NCBI GenBank assembly: GCA_003641675.1
Contig: QNBI01000040.1
Coordinates: forward strand, 1 to 9,839
Length of the DNA: 9,839 nt
Reading direction: 5' to 3'
DNA from: Spirochaetota bacterium
GTDB taxonomy: Bacteria; Spirochaetota; Spirochaetia; SZUA-6
Position 1 is the stretch's first letter, and each line of letters begins with the position of its first letter. Below are positions 1 to 6,126 of the stretch, in pieces. Both the position numbers and the translations under genes were made by a program. Below the pieces are notes generated by a model. That model worked only from the letters and a program-made list of their open reading frames with translations, had not been told where the DNA came from and did not search any database.

Positions 1-1565
1 ATAATTGTAAACCCGTTGTTAGAAACTTTTATAGTCCCAGGTTCACCGAAATCCCCCTTATACACTCCTCTTTCCCAGAGAATAGCCTTATCCTGCATAT
101 CGTACAGCAAAAAGTAGTACTCATATTCCTGATCGTCGGGGCGTGCTGTAAACACAGCAAACCTTCCGTTTTTTGATATACTTACAGGATTATAGGGATG
201 ATCAATACCAAGCCATTCTTTGTGGAATTTTCCCTTTGCCGCATTCAGCAGAGCGGGGTAATTTATTGCGGGCATATTAATTCCTTTGGGTTTTTTACTT
301 TTAATTGTCTTTAAATCGGCCAGACTTCTAACTTCGTCAAAATTATATAAATTACCGAGATAACCGTATCCATGTGTGTACTGATAGAGGTGATCGGATA
401 CATTTATATCAAATGCATCTGTAGAATCAAAGGTGCCCAGGAAAATACGTTCTCCCTGGCTATTTAATATACTCAGAACCTCGCCGTCAAAAATAAATTT
501 TCCATCAGGACTTATTGCAACATTCGATACAAAACGGCCGCTTTTTCCTCCGAAAGGCACAAAACAGTACGACCACTTAATATCTGCACCTTTTAATTCT
601 GAGTTTGATATTCTGTTGCCGAATATATTAAGAGCATCTACAATTTTATCCTTCGCAGGCGCCGAGTATTCTAAGTTTATTACTTTTTTAAGCTCTTTAA
701 GGTAAATAGTAACTTTCCTCTTTGTTCCATCCCATTTCCCGTTTCCTGTTATATACTCAAATCTATGTAGCGAATGTATGTATCCGATAATATCCTTATA
801 GATTAAGGAAAGATTCTCCGTATCCTTTGCATAGAATGTTTTTCCGTTAGAAACACTGCTTATCGTCTCCAGAGTCTTCTTATCCACACCATTTCCAAGG
901 CCGATCGAATATACCGGAATACCTGCTGCTTTGAGTACGGTTTTAAGCTGTGGAAATGTCATTTTGCTTCCCGGGCCGCCGCTTGCATTTTCATCTTTTC
1001 CGTCTGTTAAAAGCACTATAAGATTTAAACCCCTGTTTTTATCGGGATTTATCGACAACTTGTATATGCCGGCGGATATGGAATCGTAGAGGGCCGTTGC
1101 CCCGTTTGCCTTTATTTTCGACAACGTATTCAGTAATTCATCCCTGTCATTTGTAAAATCAGTTAAGGGCTTTACTTTTGAATCGAAATCGACAAGCATT
1201 ATATTATCCGCATTGTCCATTTCTTTTAACAGACTCGAAGCAGCTGAGAGCACCTTATCCATAACCCCCCGCATACTTCCGCTGGAATCTATGATCATCA
1301 CAATATTCGACTTGGCGTGGTCATAGTCTCCGTCTCCCCATACCTTGGCATAAAATTTATCCTCAAATAACTCTATAGCATCTTCCGATATACCGTCTGC
1401 ATATTTACCGTTTTTATCTATTGTATTATAATAGATCCGCAGCAGCGGAAATTGAGATTTATCCAGAGACTGGATATTTACTTTCGCTATTTCATCCGAA
1501 CTTATTAAAGAAAGACTCACAAAAAAGAAAAGCAGCAAAAAGATAAATATGGCTAATTTTTTCAT
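1..1565 (-). CDS. Secreted von Willebrand factor A (VWA) domain protein, C-terminus cut by window edge
   Basis: This exported protein should bind a partner through a metal-dependent VWA domain; the partner is not evident. 521 codons are visible and the gene runs off the left edge. Residues 1-23 form a signal peptide (MKK, then a long Leu/Phe core). The VWA domain spans about residues 86-270 with a complete MIDAS site: DSSGS at 93-97, Thr157 in NGATALYD, and Asp188 in LLTDGKDE. The remainder (about 345-521) holds repeated 'S-x-[DN]-G-[KR]-F' strands (ISPDGKF at 351, ISKNGRF at 463, VSNNGF at 514), which suggests a beta-propeller or WD40/TolB-like C-terminal half. That second assignment is inference. 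The start codon is supported by a strong Shine-Dalgarno AGGAGG at 1572-1577 and by the signal peptide beginning there. It follows the AbiEii gene by 61 bases but has its own promoter-like sequence. Confidence 0.85.
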   Translation of the reverse strand, partial: MKKLAIFIFLLLFFFVSLSLISSDEIAKVNIQSLDKSQFPLLRIYYNTIDKNGKYADGISEDAIELFEDKFYAKVWGDGDYDHAKSNIVMIIDSSGSMRGVMDKVLSAASSLLKEMDNADNIMLVDFDSKVKPLTDFTNDRDELLNTLSKIKANGATALYDSISAGIYKLSINPDKNRGLNLIVLLTDGKDENASGGPGSKMTFPQLKTVLKAAGIPVYSIGLGNGVDKKTLETISSVSNGKTFYAKDTENLSLIYKDIIGYIHSLHRFEYITGNGKWDGTKRKVTIYLKELKKVINLEYSAPAKDKIVDALNIFGNRISNSELKGADIKWSYCFVPFGGKSGRFVSNVAISPDGKFIFDGEVLSILNSQGERIFLGTFDSTDAFDINVSDHLYQYTHGYGYLGNLYNFDEVRSLADLKTIKSKKPKGINMPAINYPALLNAAKGKFHKEWLGIDHPYNPVSISKNGRFAVFTARPDDQEYEYYFLLYDMQDKAILWERGVYKGDFGEPGTIKVSNNGFTI

Positions 1566-1583
1566 TATATACCTCCTAAAGTC

Positions 1584-1612
1584 ATAATAAACAATTAAAT
1601 TATTCTTGTAAA
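1584..1612 (-). promoter_or_regulatory. Candidate sigma-70 promoter of the VWA gene
   Basis: On the minus strand, TTTACA (1607-1612) and TATTAT (1584-1589) are separated by exactly 17 bases. The predicted start of transcription falls near 1577, just at the AGGAGG of the VWA gene, so the leader would be very short. The stretch is AT-rich, so a chance match is possible. If real, it lets the VWA gene be transcribed apart from the toxin-antitoxin genes upstream. Confidence 0.45.
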
Positions 1613-1626
1613 TTAATTTTTATTGG

Positions 1627-2334
1627 TCACCTGCAAAGGCTGTTATTCCTGCCTTCTAGGATATCCTCAGCAACACAGCGAATATCCTTCATAAATAATT
1701 CTTTTTTAATCGGATGAACCCATTTTATGGTATCGAGAACATCGGCCGGAAATGACATAAGGATGTTATAAATAGCAAGCGGGTCTGTTCCTGCTTCCTT
1801 TATTTGCGTCTGTTCGATTATTTTTTTCCAGTTAAAATACTTATTTCTCGAAAGAAACACTATATCCACAAAATCTTTGCCTTCATATCTGAATACTGCA
1901 GATATTTTATTCGAAAGAATATTTTCCCAGCTGTCAATTTTACCCAGTTCTTCACTGTATATAAAATCACCGAAGTGAGCTTCTATATCATTTACAAGAT
2001 CGATTTTTAGTTCGATTTTCTCTGCATTCTTTTTTACCAGAAAAATTTGCGAATATTTTTCTAATTTCTTTACACGACTGTAGTCTATTGCAAACTTAAG
2101 TTTTTCTCGTGAACTTTCTATAGCTTTAAAAAACTCATCAACATAGCCGCTGAAACGATCGTCATTATTTACAAATAAATCCAGATCTTCTGAATATCTA
2201 TGATTAAAATAATACCTGCTAAGAGCGGTACCACCTGTTAGATAGAAGGGTATGCCGATTTTTTTTACGATATTCAGCACTCCATCCTGTATAGGATACA
2301 GCTTCTCCCTGTAATATTTTTCTTGCGAATTCAT
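1627..2334 (-). CDS. AbiEii/AbiGii-family nucleotidyltransferase toxin
   Basis: This 235-residue protein belongs to the AbiEii toxin family (formerly DUF1814), whose members are nucleotidyltransferases acting as toxins of abortive-infection or type IV-like toxin-antitoxin systems; some modify tRNA acceptor ends. All expected motifs are visible in order: GGTALSR at 34-40, HRYSEDLDLF at 45-54 with the metal-binding pair Asp50/Asp52, a third acidic site in LKIDLV (Asp112), and the family block NILSNKISAVFR...KDFVDI at about 138-158. Nothing catalytic is missing, so the enzyme is probably active. The start at 2334 gives the family's usual N-terminus (YxxKLYPIQDxVL). The first 116 bases lie inside the upstream partner gene in another frame, so translation is likely coupled. 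The substrate nucleotide and target RNA cannot be told from sequence. Confidence 0.88.
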   Translation of the reverse strand: MNSQEKYYREKLYPIQDGVLNIVKKIGIPFYLTGGTALSRYYFNHRYSEDLDLFVNNDDRFSGYVDEFFKAIESSREKLKFAIDYSRVKKLEKYSQIFLVKKNAEKIELKIDLVNDIEAHFGDFIYSEELGKIDSWENILSNKISAVFRYEGKDFVDIVFLSRNKYFNWKKIIEQTQIKEAGTDPLAIYNILMSFPADVLDTIKWVHPIKKELFMKDIRCVAEDILEGRNNSLCR

Positions 2335-2608
2335 ATTTATCCTGCATCTCTTTAAATCGTAATTTTTTTATTATATCCTCTGTAAGAATTTTTCCAAGCT
2401 CTTCCTTTCCGAATAGCTCCAGCAGATCGTACCATGACAGCCTTTCAAGAGCCCTTATAATAATTTTCTCCCTGTTAAAAGTACCAATCCGATCTCTTTT
2501 ACCCTTAATAACTTCGTATAAAAGTTCAGGGTCTATATCGTAATCCCATATAATAGTTTTTAATATTTCTTTAACCCTTATCGGTAGACTCTTTTTCAAT
2601 TTACTCAT
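2219..2608 (-). CDS. Putative antitoxin partner of the AbiEii toxin (DUF6922-like)
   Basis: This 129-residue soluble protein is the likely antitoxin for the downstream AbiEii toxin, judged mainly by position. Residues 10-90 show an alpha-helical pattern with a 'IIWDYD...ELL' start, a basic helix (REKIIIRALER) and 'DLLELFGKEEL', which resembles the small DUF6922-type proteins often encoded before AbiEii-like toxins. I recall this resemblance and have not tested it. It is not the classical AbiEi winged-helix antitoxin. The last 38 codons overlap the toxin gene in a different frame, and the stop codon lies across the codons for Leu38-Ser39 of the toxin's GGTALS motif. The start at 2608 has only a weak GAGAG-type ribosome site about 13 bases upstream. 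It follows the lipoprotein gene by 18 bases, so the three genes probably share a transcript. Confidence 0.65.
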   Translation of the reverse strand: MSKLKKSLPIRVKEILKTIIWDYDIDPELLYEVIKGKRDRIGTFNREKIIIRALERLSWYDLLELFGKEELGKILTEDIIKKLRFKEMQDKYEFARKILQGEAVSYTGWSAEYRKKNRHTLLSNRWYRS

Positions 2609-2626
2609 AATGCGTTTTTTAAACTC

Positions 2627-2932
2627 TCAATGCCTTGCCCTCCGTGAAGATGCACCGCTGGATCCGCCGCCAAGAATAACAATCAACCCGAGGATAAAAC
2701 CGAAATTGTACCAATTCCCATTGTTGTGCACCTCATACATTTGTATATTTTTGTTAAAGAGGGATATTATGAATGTTACAGGAGCTATAATACCATTCCA
2801 TAGACCCTGCCAGAAGCCTGCAATACTTCCTTTTTCACCTTTGGTATTGGTAAGTTCATTGGGACCAGGCGCACAACTTGCTAAAAACATGAACATAATT
2901 ACCAACATAATAGCAATAAACACTTTTTTCAT
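2627..2932 (-). CDS. Small predicted lipoprotein with a C-terminal membrane segment
   Basis: The 101-residue protein has a lipoprotein signal peptide: MKK, a hydrophobic core, and the lipobox LASC with Cys20 as the lipidated residue. The middle (about residues 36-62) is Trp/Gly/Phe-rich (GFWQGLWNGIIAP, then FIISLFNK), followed by YEVHNNGNWYNFGF and a second hydrophobic stretch ending in a Gly/Ser run and a basic tail (SSRRARH). I recall a conserved uncharacterised family with the 'GFW.GLW.G...P.TFIISLF' and 'YEVHNNG.WYNFGF' pattern, but no function is known to me. A good ribosome site (GGAGAG) precedes the start at 2932. It stands 55 bases after the PIN gene and 18 bases before the antitoxin-like gene; whether it has anything to do with the toxin pair is open. 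Confidence 0.8.
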   Translation of the reverse strand: MKKVFIAIMLVIMFMFLASCAPGPNELTNTKGEKGSIAGFWQGLWNGIIAPVTFIISLFNKNIQMYEVHNNGNWYNFGFILGLIVILGGGSSGASSRRARH

Positions 2933-2987
2933 AATCTCTCCTTCTCATTTATAGGTCTAAAGGTCCAACAGTAGCTTTTTACGTGTT

Positions 2988-3359
2988 TCATCTTGTCCTA
3001 ATTCCCATATCGTTGCATAATTCTTTTAACCTGCCGCCTATTGTTAACAGTAGAGCACCTGTTCTCCCTGCAAGTACCGCATACATTAAATCATAAACAG
3101 GATATTCCTGCCTATAACTCTCTGCAAACGCCTCATTTACTAAATCTTTTGCCTTGTATAAAACGTCTATCGGAAGCAGTGCGGTATCCAGAGATTCCAG
3201 GCAATACTCATAATCAAGATTAATATTGTTTATTTCAAAAATATAAATATCCGGAGCCAAAACAGCATCCGCTCTGCCTAATATTTTCTCAATCTCTTTT
3301 TCTCTTATTCTATTCAGTACTAATTCAACAGCCGAACTTGCAACCAGCACTACCTTCAT
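2988..3359 (-). CDS. Degenerate VapC-like PIN-domain protein
   Basis: PIN-domain toxins of VapBC type are magnesium-dependent ribonucleases with four conserved acidic residues. This 123-residue protein keeps the fold signatures: 'MKVVLxASxAVELVL' at the start, 'VLAPDIYIFEINN' at 33-45, 'PVYDLMYAVLA' at 87-97 and 'ALLLTIGGRL' at 102-111. Glu42 and Asp90 remain, but the first Asp is Val6 (codon GTT, one base from GAT) and the fourth is Gly108 (codon GGC, one base from GAC). After Asn45, the usual 'WKY' segment of about ten residues also seems to be missing. It is therefore probably inactive as a nuclease. The start codon at 3357-3359 would overlap the stop of the repaired antitoxin as ATGA, the usual arrangement of such pairs. 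It may be decaying, or kept for binding alone. Confidence 0.8.
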   Translation of the reverse strand: MKVVLVASSAVELVLNRIREKEIEKILGRADAVLAPDIYIFEINNINLDYEYCLESLDTALLPIDVLYKAKDLVNEAFAESYRQEYPVYDLMYAVLAGRTGALLLTIGGRLKELCNDMGIRTR

Positions 3360-3375
3360 TTTTCTCTATCCTGTC

Positions 3376-3579
3376 TCACCAGAGCAACCGGATCGGGAAT
3401 ATCATAATACTTTTTTTGAGCAAAACCCTTCTTAATTTTTTCCTGTCATCTTCTAAATCAAGAGCCTTATTTAATATAACTATGGTTTCCTGTGCAAGGC
3501 TGCGGTTCTCTGCCTTTGAAAGCTGTACCAGTTTTGTATATATTTCCTCCGGAAGGCCTCTTACCTGAATTGCAGCCAT
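3376..3579 (-). CDS. Ribbon-helix-helix antitoxin (FitA/VapB-like), frameshifted near the C-terminus
   Basis: The N-terminus (MAAIQVRGLPEEIYTKL, then RSLAQETIVILNKAL) is a typical Arc/MetJ-type ribbon-helix-helix DNA-binding domain of a VapB/FitA antitoxin; residues 3-7 form the DNA-contacting strand. After residue 57 the reading frame drifts into 'SIMIFPIRLLW'. In the next frame the DNA reads 'KYYDIPDPVALVRQDREK' and stops at 3356-3358, which is the expected toxin-wrapping tail (DPVALVRxDRE). One extra A in the seven-A run at 3411-3417 would join the two and recreate a 4-base ATGA overlap with the PIN gene. As read, the antitoxin can bind DNA but lacks its toxin-neutralising tail. The start at 3579 has AGGAGG at 3585-3590. 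Causes could be mutation, a homopolymer sequencing error, or slippage. Confidence 0.82.
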   Translation of the reverse strand: MAAIQVRGLPEEIYTKLVQLSKAENRSLAQETIVILNKALDLEDDRKKLRRVLLKKSIMIFPIRLLW

Positions 3580-3594
3580 AACAGCCTCCTCTTA

Positions 3595-3628
3595 CATGCA
3601 ATATACATCTGTTTTGCATGCACATCAA
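3595..3628 (-). promoter_or_regulatory. Promoter and palindromic operator of the RHH/PIN module
   Basis: On the minus strand, TTGATG (3623-3628) and TATATT (3600-3605) are spaced by 17 bases. A perfect 7-base inverted repeat, CATGCAA (3595-3601) and TTGCATG (3614-3620) with 12 bases between, places one arm on the -10 and the other in the spacer. That geometry would block RNA polymerase and fits autorepression by a dimeric ribbon-helix-helix antitoxin. The inner TGCATGCA at 3615-3622 is itself palindromic. The ribosome site lies only 4 bases downstream of the repeat. Confidence 0.6.
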
Positions 3629-3651
3629 TCCTGTATCGATTTTTCATTAAT

Positions 3652-4536
3652 TCAGCTTCCAGGTGACTGCTTGCTGCTAAAAAGAAAGCGGCGGAAAATA
3701 TGATTAAACTCATCTTCCTGTTCGATTTGCAGATTATGGCCGGCCCCGTCAAGAACAGTAAAGGTCGCACGCGGATAGTGTTTAATAAGCGGAAAAACAT
3801 CCGTATATCCTACAATGGAATCCTGCTTTCCCGTAAGAATAACCGTTTTTCCTTTATAGTTATCAAAGTATTTTCCTTCCCGGTATTTATCAAAAGAAAA
3901 AGCATATCCTTCTCTGTAGTATCTGCGGATAAACCCGCTGTCAACATTAGCAATAGCCGGAAAAATTTCTTTGGAATATCTTTCCCAGGTTCTGCGAGTT
4001 TGGATTACAAAGGTTTTGCGGAAATCCTCCGATTCTTTCCGATTAAGTTCACTTAGAAATTCTTCATCTTTCATAATTTCAGTATGCTCAGGAAGGGTCC
4101 TTAACCTTTTATCCGGTATTACAACAGGGCACAGCAAAAAAAGCTTCTCTATGCGCTCAGGTACTATAAAGGAAATAGCTCGTGCAAGATAACCGCCGTA
4201 CGAATAACCGATAACTAAAAAATTCTTATCCCCCACTACTTTGTTTATAAACCCAATAACAAACTCAAGCATTCCATCCGCATTCTTAATTTTATCGGCA
4301 CCTGTACTTGTGCCCATACCGGGAAGGTCGAAATAAATCCGCTGCCAGCCGGACAATATTTTGGAAGCATTTTCCTGGGACTCCTGCTGCAGGTTCTTAG
4401 GAAGTCCCTTAAATACAGGCTCCATGCACCCTTTCATTACCCTGTGGTCTATCCCATAGCCGTGAATGGCAATTACCGGCTTGCCTGTTCCGTATATAGA
4501 GTAGCTGCATTTTATACCATTAACAGTAATTTTCAT
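3652..4536 (-). CDS. Alpha/beta-fold hydrolase
   Basis: This 294-residue cytoplasmic protein has the alpha/beta-hydrolase (esterase/lipase/lactonase-like) layout and would cleave an ester, amide or similar bond; the substrate is unknown. The oxyanion-hole motif HGYGIDH is at 25-31, the block FDLPGMGTS at 69-77, and the nucleophile elbow GYSYGG at 110-115 with catalytic Ser112. Asp239 in TGKQDSIVGY is the likely acid and His267 in GAGHNLQ the base, so the triad is complete. A helical cap covers about residues 140-225 and is rich in Arg, Glu and Tyr. No signal peptide is seen. It lies 34 bases after the phosphorylase gene on the same strand, so the two may be co-transcribed, but no shared pathway is apparent. 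A GGGAG element about 9 bases upstream supports the start at 4536. Confidence 0.9.
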   Translation of the reverse strand: MKITVNGIKCSYSIYGTGKPVIAIHGYGIDHRVMKGCMEPVFKGLPKNLQQESQENASKILSGWQRIYFDLPGMGTSTGADKIKNADGMLEFVIGFINKVVGDKNFLVIGYSYGGYLARAISFIVPERIEKLFLLCPVVIPDKRLRTLPEHTEIMKDEEFLSELNRKESEDFRKTFVIQTRRTWERYSKEIFPAIANVDSGFIRRYYREGYAFSFDKYREGKYFDNYKGKTVILTGKQDSIVGYTDVFPLIKHYPRATFTVLDGAGHNLQIEQEDEFNHIFRRFLFSSKQSPGS

Positions 4537-4570
4537 TTTACCCGGCTCCCGGCAGCATGATACTCTGAAA

Positions 4571-5461
4571 CTATAGCCCCATTTCCGAAACAGCTAGTTG
4601 CTTCACAGTTTCTATACCGGCTTTAACTGCATTATCTACCGTCTCCGCAACGAGAATATCATCCGAAAAGGCGGAGTCATCACCTATTACAGCCAGTACT
4701 GCGCCTGTTAAGAATTGATCTTCCGGGCCGAAGCGGTAACTGCCGTGAGGCTGACCCTTCGTATTCTCCAATTTTGCACTTTTAAGCTGCTGGTTAAATA
4801 CAGCACCGAGGGTGAAGAGCATGGAGCATTCCATTTCCGATGCTAAAACGCCGCTGTCCCTTAGAATCTTCATATAACCTTCATGCTCTAAAGCCATAGG
4901 CCCTTCACGGAATTCTCTCGCATAGAGTGAATCCTTGGAATGCACTACGCCTGTAAAAACATTAGTAATACCAAGTACAGAGCAGGCCCGCCGCGCTGAT
5001 TCGACAAATGCTAAAGACGCAACCGCAGGAACTTCGCGGGGAGTATAGCATGCCGAAGCTGTTTCATCTCGGACGCTTGCAGTCGGAATAACAAGAGCCC
5101 CGACCCTTATATAGGAAGGCTGCACGGAACCTGCCGTGCCTACCCTTAGAATTCTTCTTGCACCGAGACGGTAAAGCTCATTTACTATGATATCAATACT
5201 CGGCGAGCCCATTCCGGATGCAACAACGGCAACATCCACCATTTTCCCGTTCGTCTCTACCTGTCCCATATAAAAGTTGTGACACCGGGGATGTTTTTTA
5301 ACTGTGACATCTTTAAAATGTGCAGATATTTTTGCCGCTCTTCCATCCGAACCCGGAAGTATAATATATCTTCCTATTCCGTCGTTGCCTTTAACATCAT
5401 CTGCTGTAATGTTCATATGATGAGGCACAAATCCATTATTATCCGATTTTTTCGCTCCCAT
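4571..5461 (-). CDS. udp: Nucleoside phosphorylase, uridine phosphorylase type
   Basis: This 296-residue enzyme of the PNP/UDP family I should cleave a nucleoside with phosphate to a free base and (deoxy)ribose-1-phosphate in cytoplasmic pyrimidine salvage. Visible motifs are the phosphate loop ILPGSDGR (34-41), VASGMGSPSIDIIVNEL (80-96), the phosphate-binding RVGTAG (106-111), SKDSLY (175-180), and the ribose-binding SEMEC (208-212, Glu209/Met210/Glu211). Length and the SKDS...ASEMES-like blocks fit uridine phosphorylases of the Gram-positive style better than purine enzymes. In the uracil-recognition stretch, the Phe/Gln/Arg trio of E. coli Udp seems to correspond to Leu179/Glu183/Arg185, so the base specificity is less certain than the family. 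The N-terminus is about 15 residues longer than the minimal form. GGGGGC 6 bases before ATG supports the start. The gene diverges from the GNAT gene across 120 bases. Confidence 0.85.
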   Translation of the reverse strand: MGAKKSDNNGFVPHHMNITADDVKGNDGIGRYIILPGSDGRAAKISAHFKDVTVKKHPRCHNFYMGQVETNGKMVDVAVVASGMGSPSIDIIVNELYRLGARRILRVGTAGSVQPSYIRVGALVIPTASVRDETASACYTPREVPAVASLAFVESARRACSVLGITNVFTGVVHSKDSLYAREFREGPMALEHEGYMKILRDSGVLASEMECSMLFTLGAVFNQQLKSAKLENTKGQPHGSYRFGPEDQFLTGAVLAVIGDDSAFSDDILVAETVDNAVKAGIETVKQLAVSEMGL

Positions 5462-5561
5462 AAAATGCCCCCTTTCCGGTAACGCCGACAGTTAATTTAC
5501 CTGCAGAAACCACAGGAATTCATGCATCTTTCCAATTATACATTCTTTTAAACTCCTTTAC

Positions 5562-5581
5562 TATATTATATCCTATCTATT
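5562..5581 (+). promoter_or_regulatory. Candidate -10 region for a leaderless GNAT transcript
   Basis: The stretch holds overlapping -10 matches (TATATT at 5562-5567, TATTAT at 5564-5569) 14 to 20 bases ahead of the ATG at 5582. No convincing -35 can be seen. There is no Shine-Dalgarno before that ATG, and the frame is closed upstream by a TAA at 5549, so transcription would begin at or within a few bases of the start codon. The opposite strand also reads TATAAT at 5565-5570, so the AT-rich block could serve either direction. Confidence 0.3.
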
Positions 5582-6058
5582 ATGGAAGGAATAAATATCC
5601 GCGAAATAAATCCGGCGGATGCAGAGGAAATACACCGGATAGACAGTATATGTTTTCCTCCGGATATCGCCTATTCGCTTCCCGGTTTTTTAAGCCTGTT
5701 AAATCATATAAATGAACCCGGGGTAAGTAATATTAAGGGATATATAGCCGAAACCGGTTCCGGAACAGCAGGATTTATTATTGCCAGACAGCCAGAGCAC
5801 CGGAGAGGCCGCCCGACAGAGATTATTACAATAGATATTCTGCCCGAATTCAGAAAAAAAGGGTACGGAGAAAAATTGTTAAGATTTATGGAAAATCATC
5901 TTCTTAACAACAGGTGCAGATATATCTACCTTGAAGTCGCAGAAAACAATGACCCTGCATTAAAGCTATATAAAAAGCTCGGGTATAAAATCGCAGAAAA
6001 AATCAATGCATACTATCCGGGGAATATAGCAGCATTTCTTATGATAAAAAGATTTTAA
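5582..6058 (+). CDS. GNAT-family N-acetyltransferase (RimI-like)
   Basis: A 158-residue single-domain acetyltransferase that transfers an acetyl group from acetyl-CoA to an amine. The start IREINPADAEEIHRID is the usual first strand and helix of the fold. The acetyl-CoA pyrophosphate loop is complete: IDILPEFRKKGYGEKLL at 84-100, with R91-x-x-G-x-G96. The distal block YLEVAENNDPALKLYKKLGYK (116-136) is the RimI/Ard1-type motif in which Asn and Tyr position the substrate amine. The pattern favours protein N-terminal or ribosomal-protein acetylation, but a small-molecule substrate cannot be excluded, so I give no symbol. The ATG at 5582 is the only possible standard start and has no ribosome site. 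It is transcribed divergently from the phosphorylase gene. Confidence 0.88.
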   Translation: MEGINIREINPADAEEIHRIDSICFPPDIAYSLPGFLSLLNHINEPGVSNIKGYIAETGSGTAGFIIARQPEHRRGRPTEIITIDILPEFRKKGYGEKLLRFMENHLLNNRCRYIYLEVAENNDPALKLYKKLGYKIAEKINAYYPGNIAAFLMIKRF

Positions 6059-6126
6059 ACTTAAGCCTTTAGAAAGAAAAACAATTATGTAATATTGTCA
6101 TGCAGAACATATAAAAGGGTAATGCA

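Noticed and set aside
433..705. Plus-strand open frame of 90 codons within the VWA gene
   Set aside because: It lies opposite a long gene with clear domains, has no ribosome site and no protein-like features.
2610..2954. Plus-strand open frame of 114 codons opposite the lipoprotein gene
   Set aside because: The minus strand has a ribosome site, signal peptide and lipobox; the plus-strand frame shows none of these.
1627..3579. The toxin-antitoxin patch considered as a mobile element or integrated island
   Set aside because: No transposase, integrase, terminal repeats or tRNA-derived attachment site was found at its edges, and base composition resembles the neighbours.
3561..3800. Minus-strand frame of 79 codons overlapping the end of the hydrolase gene and the antitoxin promoter
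   Set aside because: It overlaps the well-supported hydrolase C-terminus in another frame and crosses the operator; the composition is Arg/Leu-rich and not protein-like.
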